A DNA stretch of 64,000 bases from Clavibacter californiensis (GCF_021952865.1 NZ_CP040792.1:2666001-2730000); one strand, 5' to 3'. Shown: positions 25,991 through 39,380, counted from the first letter of the stretch. Program-made: numbers and translations. The notes: generated from the letters alone by a model not told the origin.

Positions 25991-26491
25991 CTAGGTGGTG
26001 GGGTCGGCGTCGGCGTCCGCGTCGGCGTCGGGCTCGACGCGCACGCGGAAGCCGTCCTCCGAGACGACGCGGATGCGCGTGCCGACGGCCAACGGCTCGG
26101 CGCTCATGGCGAGCCGGCGCTCCAGCTCGCGGGTGTGCTCGAGCCGCACCTCGCCGCCGCTCGGAGAGGTGGGCGAGGTGACGACGCCGACCATCCCGAC
26201 GGGCGAGTAGGAGCCGCCGCTCTCCTGCTTCGCGACGAAGCGGACGGTGAGCTGCACGACCACGAGGGCCACGAGCGCGAGGGCGACGGCGATCGCGATG
26301 GCGCCGCCGGATCCGATGCCGGCCTGGTCGGCGAGCACGCCGCCGACGCCGTAGATGGCGAGGGCCGCGCCGAGCGCGACGCCGGAGACGAGGCCGTCAC
26401 CGCCGCCGATCGCGTCGAGGATGTCGCCGAGCACGATGCTGGAGAGGAGGAGGAGCAGGCCGACGGCGCCGACGACCACGAAGACGATCAC
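25991..26491 (-). CDS. NfeD-like membrane protein
   Basis: 166 residues: three to four hydrophobic helices in residues 1-90, then a small beta-barrel (OB-fold) domain at about 100-155 (SPVGMVGVVTSPTSPSGGEVRLEH, PLAVGTRIRVVSEDGFRVRVEP) as in NfeD proteins. It is the usual partner of the flotillin encoded just downstream. GTG start with GGGAG upstream. The C-terminus is an Asp-Ala repeat made by a hexanucleotide repeat. Confidence 0.82.
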   Translation of the reverse strand: MIVFVVVGAVGLLLLLSSIVLGDILDAIGGGDGLVSGVALGAALAIYGVGGVLADQAGIGSGGAIAIAVALALVALVVVQLTVRFVAKQESGGSYSPVGMVGVVTSPTSPSGGEVRLEHTRELERRLAMSAEPLAVGTRIRVVSEDGFRVRVEPDADADADADPTT

Positions 26492-26663
26492 GCGGCGGCT
26501 CCCGGGCAGGCCGCCGCGGCGGAGACGTGCGCGCCGTCGTGGTGCGTGGTCATACGGGGCCGATCTGCCGGATGCGTGTCCTCCGAACGTACCGGGTGAT
26601 CCGCCGAGCGTCGCGTCCTCGTCCGGGGGCCGCCCGACGCCCTATGCTCCGTGCCCCCGCGCG

Positions 26664-26669
26664 TAGCCT
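26664..26669 (+). promoter_or_regulatory. -10 element TAGCCT, leaderless
   Basis: TAGCCT ends seven bases before the GTG at 26676. Confidence 0.45.
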
Positions 26670-26675
26670 CGTGAG

Positions 26676-26936
26676 GTGATCCTCCTGTTCGGCACGCGCG
26701 CCCGCGACGCCCTCATCGTCATCGTGACCTTCGCGTGCCTCCGCTGCGGTGTCACCAGCGCACAGCGCGTGCTCCACAGGACGCTCCGCTTCACCGTCTT
26801 CTTCGTGCCGCTCATCCCGCTGCGCTCGACCTACCGCGTCGCGTGCCCGAACTGCGGCCTCGAGACCCGGCTCTCGAAGGACCAGGCGATGCACGCCCTC
26901 GAGTGGGCCGTGCGGAACCGGGGCGCGCGCCGCTGA
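26676..26936 (+). CDS. zinc-ribbon protein with membrane helix
   Basis: 86 residues. Two CxxC pairs (CLRCG at about 21-25, CPNCG at about 57-61) form a probable zinc ribbon split by a hydrophobic stretch (LRFTVFFVPLIPL). The N-terminus (MILLFGTRARDALIVIVTF) is also typical of small actinobacterial zinc-ribbon proteins. GTG start with a close -10 element and no ribosome site, so leaderless. Function unknown. Confidence 0.75.
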   Translation: MILLFGTRARDALIVIVTFACLRCGVTSAQRVLHRTLRFTVFFVPLIPLRSTYRVACPNCGLETRLSKDQAMHALEWAVRNRGARR

Positions 26937-27055
26937 GCCGGCTCGCGCCGCTCTCCCAGGAATCCCGACCAGGGGTTAGGAATAAGTTTCGTCGCGCGCT
27001 TAGAGTGATCGTGGGCCCTGGCCCATCTGCCATCAACGACGACGGGAGGGATGCG

Positions 27056-28411
27056 ATGACGCATTCGATCAGCAGGAGACAGGCTCTGGGGGTGGGGGCC
27101 GCCGCCGCAGGGACGCTCGCCCTCGCATCGTGCTCGGCGCCGGGCGGGAGGCTGGTCAACTCCGATCCGGTCATCCCCGCCGCAGCGCCCGGCGAGAAGG
27201 TCACGCTCACGTACTGGGCGTGGCTGAAGGACCTGCAGAAGGTCGCGGACGTCTGGAACGCGCAGAACCCCGACATCCAGGTCGAGGCGGTCTGGATCCC
27301 CGGCGGCAACGCGGGCGGCTACCAGAAGATGTACTCCGCCATCACGGCGGGCGGCGGCCCCGACATCGGCCAGGTCGAGCTCCGGCAGCTGCCCGAGTTC
27401 CTCCTCGCGAACGGGCTCGTCGACCTCACCCGCTACGGCGTCGAGGAGTACAGGGACAGCTACGACGAGGCGCTCTGGAAGCAGGTCAGCTTCCAGGACG
27501 GCGTCTTCGGGATCCCGCAGGACTCCGGCCCCATGGCCTTCTACTACCAGCGCGAGCTCCTCGACCAGGTCGGCGGCCAGCCGCCGGCGACCTGGGACGA
27601 CTGGGCGACGCTCGGCGCCGAGGTGCGGAAGACCGGCGCCGGCAACTACCTCGACTGCTTCCCCGTCGCCGACGCCTCGGTCTTCACCTCCTACGCGACG
27701 CAGGCCGGCGCGAACTGGTTCAAGGTCGACGGCGAGCGCTGGGTGGTCGACATGCTCGACGAGCGCACGATGGAGGTCGCCGCGTTCTTCGACAAGGCCA
27801 TCGACGACGACGTGGTCAACACCTCGTACTCGGCCTTCTCCCCGCCGTGGACCGCGGCCGCCGCGGACGGCAAGGTCTTCGGCGTCACGAGCGCCAGCTG
27901 GGGCGACGCCCTCATCCAGTCGGTCTCCGGCGGCGAGGGCAAGTGGAAGGTCGCGCCCATGCAGACCTGGGGCTTCGACGGGGCGTACGGATCCAGCTAC
28001 CTCGGCGGATCCACCGCGGCCGTGCTCGCGAACAGCAAGCACCCGGCCGAGGCGCTCAAGTTCATGACGTGGATGACGACCTCCCCGGAGGGCATCGACG
28101 CGATGATCGAGAACTCCGGCATCGGCTGGTCGCCGTCGCCCGACTACATCGGCGCCGCCCGGCAGCAGCCGAGCGAGTGGTTCAGCGGCCAGAGCTACAA
28201 CGAGGAGGTGTTCGCGCCCGCGGCGAAGGAGCAGAACCTCGACTGGTCCTGGTGCCCGCTCACGCAGTTCACCCTGAACACGCTGCAGGACGAGTTCCGC
28301 CGCAAGCTCACGAGCGGCCAGACCCTCGTCGACTCCCTGCCCCTCGCGCAGGAGGCCGTGATCGAGGCCTTCCGCAACAAGGGCCTCACGGTCGAGGCGG
28401 CCTCCGCATGA
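27056..28411 (+). CDS. sugar ABC transporter substrate-binding lipoprotein
   Basis: 451-residue extracellular solute-binding protein (family 1, CUT1 sugar importers). A twin-arginine motif (SRRQALG) and a lipobox with Cys at about residue 25 (LALASC) indicate Tat export and lipid anchoring. After that KVTLTYWAWLKDLQKVADVWNAQNPDIQVE is the classic start of this family; GGPDIGQVELRQLPEFL and GIPQDSGPMAFYYQRELL follow. The ATG at 27056 has GGGAGGG upstream. Stop and start overlap with the first permease. With LacZ downstream, a galactoside is the likely ligand (inference). Confidence 0.92.
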   Translation: MTHSISRRQALGVGAAAAGTLALASCSAPGGRLVNSDPVIPAAAPGEKVTLTYWAWLKDLQKVADVWNAQNPDIQVEAVWIPGGNAGGYQKMYSAITAGGGPDIGQVELRQLPEFLLANGLVDLTRYGVEEYRDSYDEALWKQVSFQDGVFGIPQDSGPMAFYYQRELLDQVGGQPPATWDDWATLGAEVRKTGAGNYLDCFPVADASVFTSYATQAGANWFKVDGERWVVDMLDERTMEVAAFFDKAIDDDVVNTSYSAFSPPWTAAAADGKVFGVTSASWGDALIQSVSGGEGKWKVAPMQTWGFDGAYGSSYLGGSTAAVLANSKHPAEALKFMTWMTTSPEGIDAMIENSGIGWSPSPDYIGAARQQPSEWFSGQSYNEEVFAPAAKEQNLDWSWCPLTQFTLNTLQDEFRRKLTSGQTLVDSLPLAQEAVIEAFRNKGLTVEAASA

Positions 28412-29420
28412 GCGTCGATACGCGTCCCGCCAGCGGCGAGCGCGCCGCGACCCGCCCCGCCCGCGCCGAGCGCTCGGGCGTCACGAAGGGCCAGCTGAAG
28501 AAGTCGCAGACCATCGCCCCGTGGGTGCTGCTCGCGCCCTTCCTGGCGGTGTTCCTGCTGACCTTCGTCCTCCCGATCATCTACGCGGTGTTCCAGTCGT
28601 TCACGACCGTGCGGCGGGAGGGCCTGTTCGGCGAGCAGGGCGTCACCACCGTGTTCGCCGGGTTCGAGAACTACGCGCTCGCGCTCGCGAACGACGCCTT
28701 CACGGCGTCCATCGGGCGGGTGCTGCTGTTCGGCATCGTGCAGGTGCCGGTGATGATCATCCTCTGCACGATCCTCGCGCTCCTGCTCGAGTCGGCGTCG
28801 GCGAAGTGGCCCCAGTTCTTCCGGGCGGCGTACTTCATGCCGTACGGCGTGCCGGGCGTCATCGCGACGATCCTCTGGGGCTTCCTCTACATCCCCGGCC
28901 TGTCGCCCATCATCGACATCGGCCAGATGTTCGGGCTCCAGCTCGACTTCCTCGGCGCGGGCACCGTGCTCTGGTCCATCGCGAACATCGTGACCTGGAC
29001 CTACACGGGCTACAACATGCTCATCATCATCGCCCAGCTGAAGTCGATCCCCGGGGACGTGTACGAGGCCGCGCGCATCGACGGGGCGGGCGCGTGGCGC
29101 ACGGCGATGTCGATCCAGCTGCCGCTCATCCGGCCGGCGCTCGTGCTCGCGACCGTGTTCTCGATCATCGGGACGCTGCAGCTGTTCGCGGAGCCGCAGG
29201 TGCTCGCCACCTCCGCCCCCGCGATCGACTCGCAGTACACGCCGAACCTGTCGGCGTACACCACGGCGTTCGCGTACAACGACTACGGCGTCGCCGCGGC
29301 CCAGGCGGTCATCATCGCCCTCGCCGCGTTCGTGCTCTCGTTCGTGTTCCTCGCGTTCACGAACAGGAAGCCCAAGGAGGAGCGGGAAGCCGCCGCAGCG
29401 AGGAACAAGGGGGCACGCGC

Positions 29421-29424
<4 letters not shown>
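28408..29424 (+). CDS. sugar ABC transporter permease 1 (MalF-like)
   Basis: 338 residues with six membrane helices; first at about 40-62 (WVLLAPFLAVFLLTFVLPIIYAVF). The ATPase-docking EAA loop is at about residue 220 (VYEAARIDGAGAWRTAMSIQLPLIRPAL). The start ATG overlaps the binding-protein stop by four bases. The N-terminal 35 residues are basic and cytoplasmic. Works with the next permease; the ATPase gene is not in this window, so a shared MsiK-type ATPase elsewhere is expected. Confidence 0.93.
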
Positions 29425-33579
<4,155 letters not shown>

Positions 33580-33591
33580 CGCGGAACGGGA

Positions 33592-33617
33592 CCGGGCCGC
33601 CCATCCGGGCGGCCCGG
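33592..33617 (+). terminator. terminator after lacZ
   Basis: Perfect 11-base-pair stem (CCGGGCCGCCC) with a four-base loop, 12 bases past the lacZ stop. Confidence 0.8.
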
Positions 33618-33689
33618 CGCTCGCCCTTCCCCCGGGATGGCGAGCAAGCTGGAGACGACGGCGTCCGATGGCGGGCGCGAGGAGGACGC

Positions 33690-34976
33690 ATGACCGACAC
33701 CATCGAGCAGGGCACCGCGGGCACCAACTGGGCCGGCAACTACGCGTACAAGGCCGGCGAGGTCCGCACGCCGACGAGCGTCGAGGAGCTGCGGACCATC
33801 GTCCGCGAGGCGACCCGCATCCGGGTGCTCGGCTCCCGGCACTCGTTCAACGACATCGCCGACTCGGAGGTGCTGGTCTCGCTCGCCGAGCTGCCGGCCG
33901 ACCTCGTGATCGACCGCGACGCCAGCACGGCCACCTTCTCCGCGGGCCTCGCCTACGGGAAGCTCGCGGAGCTGCTCGGCGAGGAGGGCCTCGCGATCCA
34001 CAACCTCGCCTCGCTGCCGCACATCTCGGTCGGCGGCGCCATCGCGACGGCGACCCACGGATCCGGCATCGGCAACGGCAACCTCGGAACCGCGGTCGCC
34101 GCCCTCGAGCTGATCACCGCCGACGGCGAGACCGTCACGTACCGCCGAGGGGACGACGACTTCGACGGCGTCGTGGTGGGCCTCGGCGCGCTCGGCGTCG
34201 TCACGCGCGTGACCCTCGACGTCGAGCCCGCCTACCTCGTGCGCCAGCGCGTGTTCGAGGGCCTGTCGTGGGACGCGTTCGACGAGAACCTCGAGGACGT
34301 CTTCGGCGGCGCCTACAGCGTCAGCGTCTTCACGCGCTTCGGCGAGGCCACCGACCAGGTGTGGCTGAAGAGCCGCGTGCCGCTCGACGTCGACGGCCAG
34401 CCCGAGGACGAGGTCGTCGTGGCCGACTACTTCGGGGCGCCCGCCGCGACGGAGGAGCGCCACCCGATCCTCGGCATCGATCCGGTGAACAGCACCTCGC
34501 AGCTCGGGGTCGTCGGGCTCTGGTCCGACCGCCTCTCCCACTTCAAGATGGGCTTCACCCCGAGCGACGGCGAGGAGATCCAGTCGGAGTTCCACGTGCC
34601 GCTCGACCGGGCCGTCGAGGCCGTGCGAGCGCTCCGCGCCATGGGCGACCGGATCCGCCCGATCCTCCTCGTCTGCGAGCTGCGCGCCGTCGCCGAGGAC
34701 CGGCTGTGGCTGAGCCCCCAGTTCGGGCAGACGACCATCGGCCTGCACTTCACGTGGAAGCGCGACCAGGCGGCCGTCGAGGCCGTGCTCGTCGAGCTCG
34801 AGGCGGCCATCCGACCGTTCGGCGCGCGCCCGCACTGGGGCAAGGTCTTCACCGCGCAGGCGGCCGACATCGCCCCGCTGTACCCGCGATCGGGCGACTT
34901 CCTGGCCCTCGCCGAGCGCCTCGACCCGACGGGGAAGTTCCGCAACGCCTGGTTCGAGCGCTCGCTGCTCGGCTGA
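33690..34976 (+). CDS. FAD-dependent alditol (xylitol/sorbitol) oxidase
   Basis: 428 residues, matching AldO/XyO in length and order. It oxidises sugar alcohols to aldoses with oxygen, giving H2O2. Seen: NWAGNYAYKAGEV at the N-terminus; the covalent-FAD histidine in VLGSRHSFNDIA at about residue 50; SVGGAIATATHGSGIGNGNL at about 115; C-terminal RPHWGKVF and LDPTGKFRNAWF, typical of the D-arabinono-lactone oxidase domain. GGAGGACGC before the ATG. Stands alone between two terminators. Exact polyol not readable. Confidence 0.9.
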   Translation: MTDTIEQGTAGTNWAGNYAYKAGEVRTPTSVEELRTIVREATRIRVLGSRHSFNDIADSEVLVSLAELPADLVIDRDASTATFSAGLAYGKLAELLGEEGLAIHNLASLPHISVGGAIATATHGSGIGNGNLGTAVAALELITADGETVTYRRGDDDFDGVVVGLGALGVVTRVTLDVEPAYLVRQRVFEGLSWDAFDENLEDVFGGAYSVSVFTRFGEATDQVWLKSRVPLDVDGQPEDEVVVADYFGAPAATEERHPILGIDPVNSTSQLGVVGLWSDRLSHFKMGFTPSDGEEIQSEFHVPLDRAVEAVRALRAMGDRIRPILLVCELRAVAEDRLWLSPQFGQTTIGLHFTWKRDQAAVEAVLVELEAAIRPFGARPHWGKVFTAQAADIAPLYPRSGDFLALAERLDPTGKFRNAWFERSLLG

Positions 34977-35009
34977 GCCGCATCCGACCCTGACCGGGAC
35001 CGCACCAGA

Positions 35010-35052
35010 GGATCCGCGACGCGCCGAGCACCTCCTCGCGCGCCGCGGATCC
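35010..35052 (+). terminator. possible terminator after the alditol oxidase
   Basis: GGATCCGCG and its complement CGCGGATCC, 25 bases apart, 33 bases after the stop. Loop is long, so support is moderate. Confidence 0.4.
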
Positions 35053-35076
35053 GGGGTCGGCGTCGAGAACGGCGCG

Positions 35077-35082
35077 TAGGGT
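35077..35082 (+). promoter_or_regulatory. -10 element TAGGGT, leaderless
   Basis: TAGGGT ends eight bases before the ATG at 35090. Confidence 0.65.
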
Positions 35083-35089
35083 GAGGACC

Positions 35090-35359
35090 ATGGCGCCCGA
35101 GACCTCCTCCTACGTACCTGCCCCCGGGCGGATCACGATGTTCTCCACCACCTGGTGCGGCTACTGCCGCCGGCTGAAGTCCCAGCTCGACAAGGCCGGC
35201 ATCGGCTACGACGAGGTGGACATCGAGCAGGTGCCGGGCACGGCCGAGCTCGTCGAGGCCATCAACGGCGGCAACCAGACCGTCCCCACGGTCCTCTTCC
35301 CCGACGGCTCGTCCGCCACCAACCCGTCGCTCGCCGACGTGACCGCGAAGGTGGCCTGA
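35090..35359 (+). CDS. mrx1: mycoredoxin (glutaredoxin fold)
   Basis: 89-residue thiol oxidoreductase that removes mycothiol from mixed disulfides. The active site is CGYC (TTWCGYCRRLK) at about residues 24-27. Later blocks YDEVDIEQ, GGNQTVPTVLFPDGSSATNPS match actinobacterial mycoredoxin-1. ATG at 35090 preferred over GTG at 35081, which lies inside the -10 element. It is separated by one base from the maltokinase gene, so the two are probably co-transcribed. Confidence 0.9.
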   Translation: MAPETSSYVPAPGRITMFSTTWCGYCRRLKSQLDKAGIGYDEVDIEQVPGTAELVEAINGGNQTVPTVLFPDGSSATNPSLADVTAKVA

Positions 35360-35360
35360 C

Positions 35361-36779
35361 ATGCAGCACCACGACCTCAGCGAGATCCCCGACTTCCTCG
35401 CGGCCTGGATGCGCGAGCAGCGCTGGTTCGCCTCGAAGGGCACCGACCCGCGCCTCGAGCGCATCGGCGGCTGGAGCTTCAGCGACGAGGGCTGGTTCGC
35501 CCGCATCGAGACGCACCTGATCATCGACCACGGCAGCGCCAAGCCCGTCCTGTACCAGGTGCCGCTCACCTACCGGCAGGCGCCGCTGGAGGAGCTGAAG
35601 CCGTTCCACATCGGCACGATCGTCGAGGACGACGGCGTCGAGCTGCACGTCTACGACGGCCCGCACGACCCGGCGTACGCGTGGGCCCTCATCCGCACGA
35701 TCCTCGACGACCGCGAGGCCGACGTCGACGAGACGTCGCTCGGCGCGACCGCGCGCGGCCAGCGCCAGCCGGGCGTGGAGATCGCGACCGTCGTCGGGTC
35801 CCACGTGCTCTCGGGCGAGCAGTCGAACACGTCGATCATCTACGACATGGTCTCGGCGGACGGCCATGCCGTGAACCCGATGATCGTCAAGGTGTTCCGC
35901 GCGCTGCACCACGGCGAGAACCCCGACGTCGTGCTCCAGTCGGCCATCGCGGGCGCCGGATCCCGGCTCGTGCCGCAGACCATGGGCAGCGTGCTCGCCG
36001 AGTGGAGCGACTCCGGCCGCGAGGAGGGGCGCGCCATCGGGCACGTCGCCTTCGCGCAGGAGTTCCTGCCCGGCGTCACCGACGCCTGGCGCGTCGCGCT
36101 CCGCGCCGCCGAGGCCGACGCCGACTTCCAGGCCGAGGCCCGCGCGCTCGGCGAGGCCACGGCCGACGTGCACGCCACGCTCGCCGCCGCGCTGCCCACC
36201 GTCGAGGCGACTCCCGAGGTCATCGAGGGCATCATGGTCAGCTTCCGCCGCCGCCACGCGACGGCCGAGCGCGAGGTCCCCGAGATCGCCGCCTTCCACG
36301 ACGCCATCGCGAGCGTGTACGACGCCGCCGAGAAGGGCGAGTGGCCGAAGCTGCAGCGCATCCACGGCGACTACCACCTCGGCCAGGTGCTCTCGGTGCC
36401 GAACCGCGGCTGGGTGCTCCTCGACTTCGAGGGCGAGCCGCTCCGGCCGATGCACGAGCGTTCGCTGCCCGACGTCACGCTCCGCGACGTCGCGGGCATG
36501 CTCCGTTCGTTCGACTACGTCGCCGGCTCCTACGCGCTCGCGCATCCCGGCAAGTCCGCCGCCGCGTGGGCCTCCGCGGCCCGCCGCGCGTTCGTCGACG
36601 GCTACATCGCCCGCTCCGGCACCGACCTCCGCGCGAACCGCGCCCTGCTCGACGCGTTCGAGATCGACAAGGCCGTGTACGAGGCGATCTACGAGGTACG
36701 CAACCGCCGGGCTGGCTGTCGATCCCGCTGCAGGCCGTCGCGCGCCTCGCCACCCGTTCGAGCACGCTCGGCGCGGTGA
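35361..36779 (+). CDS. maltokinase-like kinase with frameshifted C-terminus
   Basis: 472 residues as read. It resembles maltose-1-kinase (Mak, aminoglycoside-phosphotransferase fold) of the trehalose/GlgE route: N-terminal cap FLAAWMREQRWFASKG, YQVPLTYR, GEQSNTSIIYD, the kinase lysine MIVKVFR, catalytic loop RIHGDYHLGQVL and metal-binding LLDFEGEPLRP. After YEAIYEVRNR (near 36706) the frame turns into an Arg/Ser-rich tail. One base inserted there would give PGWLSIPLQAVARLATRSS and a stop at 36829 (about 489 residues), the expected end of the family. So there is a single-base deletion in a C/G run, real or technical. The core catalytic parts are intact. Confidence 0.82.
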   Translation: MQHHDLSEIPDFLAAWMREQRWFASKGTDPRLERIGGWSFSDEGWFARIETHLIIDHGSAKPVLYQVPLTYRQAPLEELKPFHIGTIVEDDGVELHVYDGPHDPAYAWALIRTILDDREADVDETSLGATARGQRQPGVEIATVVGSHVLSGEQSNTSIIYDMVSADGHAVNPMIVKVFRALHHGENPDVVLQSAIAGAGSRLVPQTMGSVLAEWSDSGREEGRAIGHVAFAQEFLPGVTDAWRVALRAAEADADFQAEARALGEATADVHATLAAALPTVEATPEVIEGIMVSFRRRHATAEREVPEIAAFHDAIASVYDAAEKGEWPKLQRIHGDYHLGQVLSVPNRGWVLLDFEGEPLRPMHERSLPDVTLRDVAGMLRSFDYVAGSYALAHPGKSAAAWASAARRAFVDGYIARSGTDLRANRALLDAFEIDKAVYEAIYEVRNRRAGCRSRCRPSRASPPVRARSAR

Positions 36780-36842
36780 CCACTCCGGGCGCCACCGGGC
36801 CGCGCGAAGCGGGGCCGCTGGTCCCCTGACCTCGGCCGGCAC

Positions 36843-36864
36843 CCGGAGCCGGGGACGGCTCCGG
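36843..36864 (+). terminator. terminator after the maltokinase gene
   Basis: CCGGAGCC and GGCTCCGG around a six-base loop, just past the frame-corrected stop at 36829. Confidence 0.6.
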
Positions 36865-36947
36865 CCTCGCCGCGCTCGGGCCCGGTAGCATCGGCGCACG
36901 CTCGCGTCCGTGCCCGGCCGTGGCCGTGGCCGACGGAGGGGACGCGG

Positions 36948-37142
36948 ATGCTCGGACAGGCGCTGCTCGCCCTCGTCGGCGTCGCGCTGATCCTCCTCTC
37001 CTGGCCGGTCGGTGCATCCGCCGACGGGTCGGGCTGGTGGGGCGTCGTCGGCGGCGGGCTCATCGTCGTCGGCGCCGCCCTGGCTGCCGTCCGGTCCCGT
37101 CGCCCGGGCCGCGTCCGGCGAGGGTCCCCGCCGCGTCGGTAG
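36948..37142 (+). CDS. small two-helix membrane protein
   Basis: 64 residues with hydrophobic stretches at about 4-24 and 30-50 and a basic C-terminal tail (RSRRPGRVRRGSPPRR), so both ends are probably cytoplasmic. A TAGCAT hexamer at 36885-36890 could be its -10. No known domain. Confidence 0.5.
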   Translation: MLGQALLALVGVALILLSWPVGASADGSGWWGVVGGGLIVVGAALAAVRSRRPGRVRRGSPPRR

Positions 37143-37145
37143 GCT
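37140..37145 (+). promoter_or_regulatory. -10 element TAGGCT, leaderless
   Basis: TAGGCT ends seven bases before the ATG at 37152; it overlaps the stop of the small membrane protein gene. Confidence 0.55.
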
Positions 37146-37151
37146 CGACGG

Positions 37152-39314
37152 ATGACCGACCCCGCCGTCCCGGCCGTCTCCTCCCCCGCATCCGAGCCCT
37201 CCACCACCCCTCCCGTCGCGGACCAGCGTCCGATCGTTCGCACGTTCCACGGGGACACGTTCGTCGACCGGTACGAGTGGCTGCGCGACAAGGACTCGCC
37301 CGACGTCATCGCGCACCTCGAGGCCGAGAACGCGTACACGGAAGGCGCGACCGCGCACCTGGAGCCGCTGCGCGAGCGGATCTTCACGGAGATCAAGGAC
37401 CGCACGCAGGAGACCGACCTCTCGGTGCCCGTCCGCGAGGGCGACTGGTGGTACTACGCCCGCACGGTCGAGGGGTCGCAGTACGCGATCCGCTGCCGCC
37501 GTCCCGTCGCCGGCCCCGACGACTGGACCCCGCCGGCCATCGAGCCCACGGACGGCGGCGCGATCGAGGGTGAGCAGGTCCTCCTCGACTCCAACGTCGA
37601 GGCGGACGGCCACGAGTTCTTCTCCCTCGGCGCGTTCGAGGTGAGCCCCGACGGATCGCTCCTCGCCTACTCGACCGACACCGAGGGCGACGAGCGGTTC
37701 ACGCTCAGGATCCGCGACCTGGCCACGGGCGAGGACCTCGCCGACGAGATCCCCGGCACCAGCCACGGCGCGACCTTCTCGGCGCACGGCGACCACCTCT
37801 TCTACGTCACGGTCGACGACGCCTGGCGCCCCGACACCGTGTGGCGCCACCGCGTCGGCACCCCCGCGTCGCAGGACGTGAAGGTGTTCACCGAGCCCGA
37901 CGAGAGCTACTTCGTGGGCTTCGGCATGACGCGCAGCCGGCAGTACCTCACCATCTACGTCGGCTCGAAGATCACGACCGAGGTGCTGCTGCTCGACGCC
38001 GGGGATCCCACGGGCGAGTTCCGCTCGGTGTGGCCGCGCCGCCACGGGGTGGAGTACGACGTCGACCATGCGGTCATCGACGGATCCGACCGGCTCCTCA
38101 TCCTGCACAACGACGGCGCCACGAACTTCGAGCTCATCGACGTGCCGGCGGACGACCCGACCTCCACGTCCGACCGCCAGGTCGTCATCCCCCACGACGA
38201 CGACGTGCGCCTCGAGGACGCCAGCGCGTTCGCCGACCACCTCGTGATCTCCTACCGCCGCGAGGGCCTGACGCGCGTCGGCGTGATCCCCTTCGACCGC
38301 GTGCTCGACGGCGAGCAGCTGCACGAGATCGCGTTCGACGAGCCGATCTACACGGTCGGCACGGCGGGCAACCCCGAGTTCGCGCAGCCCACCGTCCGCC
38401 TCGGCTACACGAGCCTCGCGACCCCTGCCACGACCTACGACTACGTGCTCGCGACCCGGGAGCTGCGCCTCCTCAAGCAGCAGCCGGTGCGTGGCGGATA
38501 CGACCCCGACGACTACGTGCAGACCCGCGAGTGGGCGACCGCGGAGGACGGCACGGAGATCCCGCTGTCTGTCATCTACAAGCGCGGCCTCGTGCACCCC
38601 GGCACGCCCGCGCCGCTCCTGCTGTACGGCTACGGCTCCTACGAGGCGAGCATCGATCCGTCGTTCTCCATCGCGCGGCTGTCGCTGCTCGACCGGGGCA
38701 TGGCGTTCGTCATCGCGCACGTGCGCGGCGGCGGCGAGATGGGCCGACGCTGGTACGACGAGGGCAAGACGCTCACCAAGAGGAACACGTTCACCGACTT
38801 CGTCGCGGCCGCCGACCACCTCATCGCCCGCGGGTGGACGAGCCCCGAGAAGCTCGTGGCCGAGGGCCGAAGCGCCGGCGGGCTGCTGATGGGCGCGGTC
38901 GCGAACATCGCGCCGGACCGGTTCGCCGGGATCCTCGCGGGCGTGCCGTTCGTCGACGCGCTCACGAGCATCCTCGACCCGTCGCTGCCGCTCACCGTGA
39001 TCGAGTGGGACGAGTGGGGCGACCCGCTGCACGATGCCGAGGTGTACGCGTACATGAAGTCGTACACGCCGTACGAGAACGTGCGCGAGGGCGTGCAGTA
39101 CCCGCGGATCCTCGCGGTCACGAGCCTCAACGACACGCGCGTGCTCTACGTCGAGCCCGCGAAGTGGACGGCCCGCCTCCGCGAGGTCGGCGCGCCCGTG
39201 CTGCTGCGCACCGAGATGCAGGCCGGCCACGGCGGCAAGTCGGGCCGCTACGACGCGTGGCGCGAGCGCGCCTCCGACTACGCGTGGGTGCTCGACGTGG
39301 CGGGGCTCGCCTAG
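37152..39314 (+). CDS. ptrB: oligopeptidase B (S9 family)
   Basis: 720-residue cytoplasmic serine oligopeptidase that cuts short peptides after Arg or Lys. The N-terminal seven-bladed propeller (about 80-420) is followed by the alpha/beta hydrolase domain. Triad: Ser about 574 (AEGRSAGGLLMG), Asp about 661 (SLNDTRV), His about 693 (QAGHGGKSG). LYGYGSYEAS and RGGGEMGRRWYDEGK are the oligopeptidase B signatures. The first 25 residues are Pro/Ser-rich and not part of the fold. A perfect palindrome follows the gene. Confidence 0.93.
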   Translation: MTDPAVPAVSSPASEPSTTPPVADQRPIVRTFHGDTFVDRYEWLRDKDSPDVIAHLEAENAYTEGATAHLEPLRERIFTEIKDRTQETDLSVPVREGDWWYYARTVEGSQYAIRCRRPVAGPDDWTPPAIEPTDGGAIEGEQVLLDSNVEADGHEFFSLGAFEVSPDGSLLAYSTDTEGDERFTLRIRDLATGEDLADEIPGTSHGATFSAHGDHLFYVTVDDAWRPDTVWRHRVGTPASQDVKVFTEPDESYFVGFGMTRSRQYLTIYVGSKITTEVLLLDAGDPTGEFRSVWPRRHGVEYDVDHAVIDGSDRLLILHNDGATNFELIDVPADDPTSTSDRQVVIPHDDDVRLEDASAFADHLVISYRREGLTRVGVIPFDRVLDGEQLHEIAFDEPIYTVGTAGNPEFAQPTVRLGYTSLATPATTYDYVLATRELRLLKQQPVRGGYDPDDYVQTREWATAEDGTEIPLSVIYKRGLVHPGTPAPLLLYGYGSYEASIDPSFSIARLSLLDRGMAFVIAHVRGGGEMGRRWYDEGKTLTKRNTFTDFVAAADHLIARGWTSPEKLVAEGRSAGGLLMGAVANIAPDRFAGILAGVPFVDALTSILDPSLPLTVIEWDEWGDPLHDAEVYAYMKSYTPYENVREGVQYPRILAVTSLNDTRVLYVEPAKWTARLREVGAPVLLRTEMQAGHGGKSGRYDAWRERASDYAWVLDVAGLA

Positions 39315-39330
39315 CGCGCGGCAGGCCTCC

Positions 39331-39350
39331 GCCGCCGGTCGACCGGCGGC
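39331..39350 (+). terminator. perfect palindrome, probable terminator
   Basis: GCCGCCGG TCGA CCGGCGGC: 20-base perfect palindrome 17 bases after the oligopeptidase stop. Confidence 0.65.
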
Positions 39351-39366
39351 TGCGACGCGTCTCCCC

Positions 39367-39372
39367 TAGGGT
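39367..39372 (+). promoter_or_regulatory. -10 element TAGGGT of the thiamine operon
   Basis: TAGGGT ends eight bases before the riboswitch begins, so the transcript would start close to the riboswitch 5' end. Confidence 0.6.
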
Positions 39373-39380
39373 GGATCCCT

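Noticed and set aside
26006-26036. GTCGGC/GTCCGC repeat at the end of the NfeD-like gene as a phase-variation tract
   Set aside because: Imperfect, in-frame and inside the coding end; changes would only alter the length of an Asp-Ala tail.
35262-39230. A 1322-codon open frame on the minus strand
   Set aside because: It lies antisense to the maltokinase and oligopeptidase B genes, is made of Arg/Val/Glu/Asp/His-rich low-complexity sequence and shows no domain; it results from high third-position GC.
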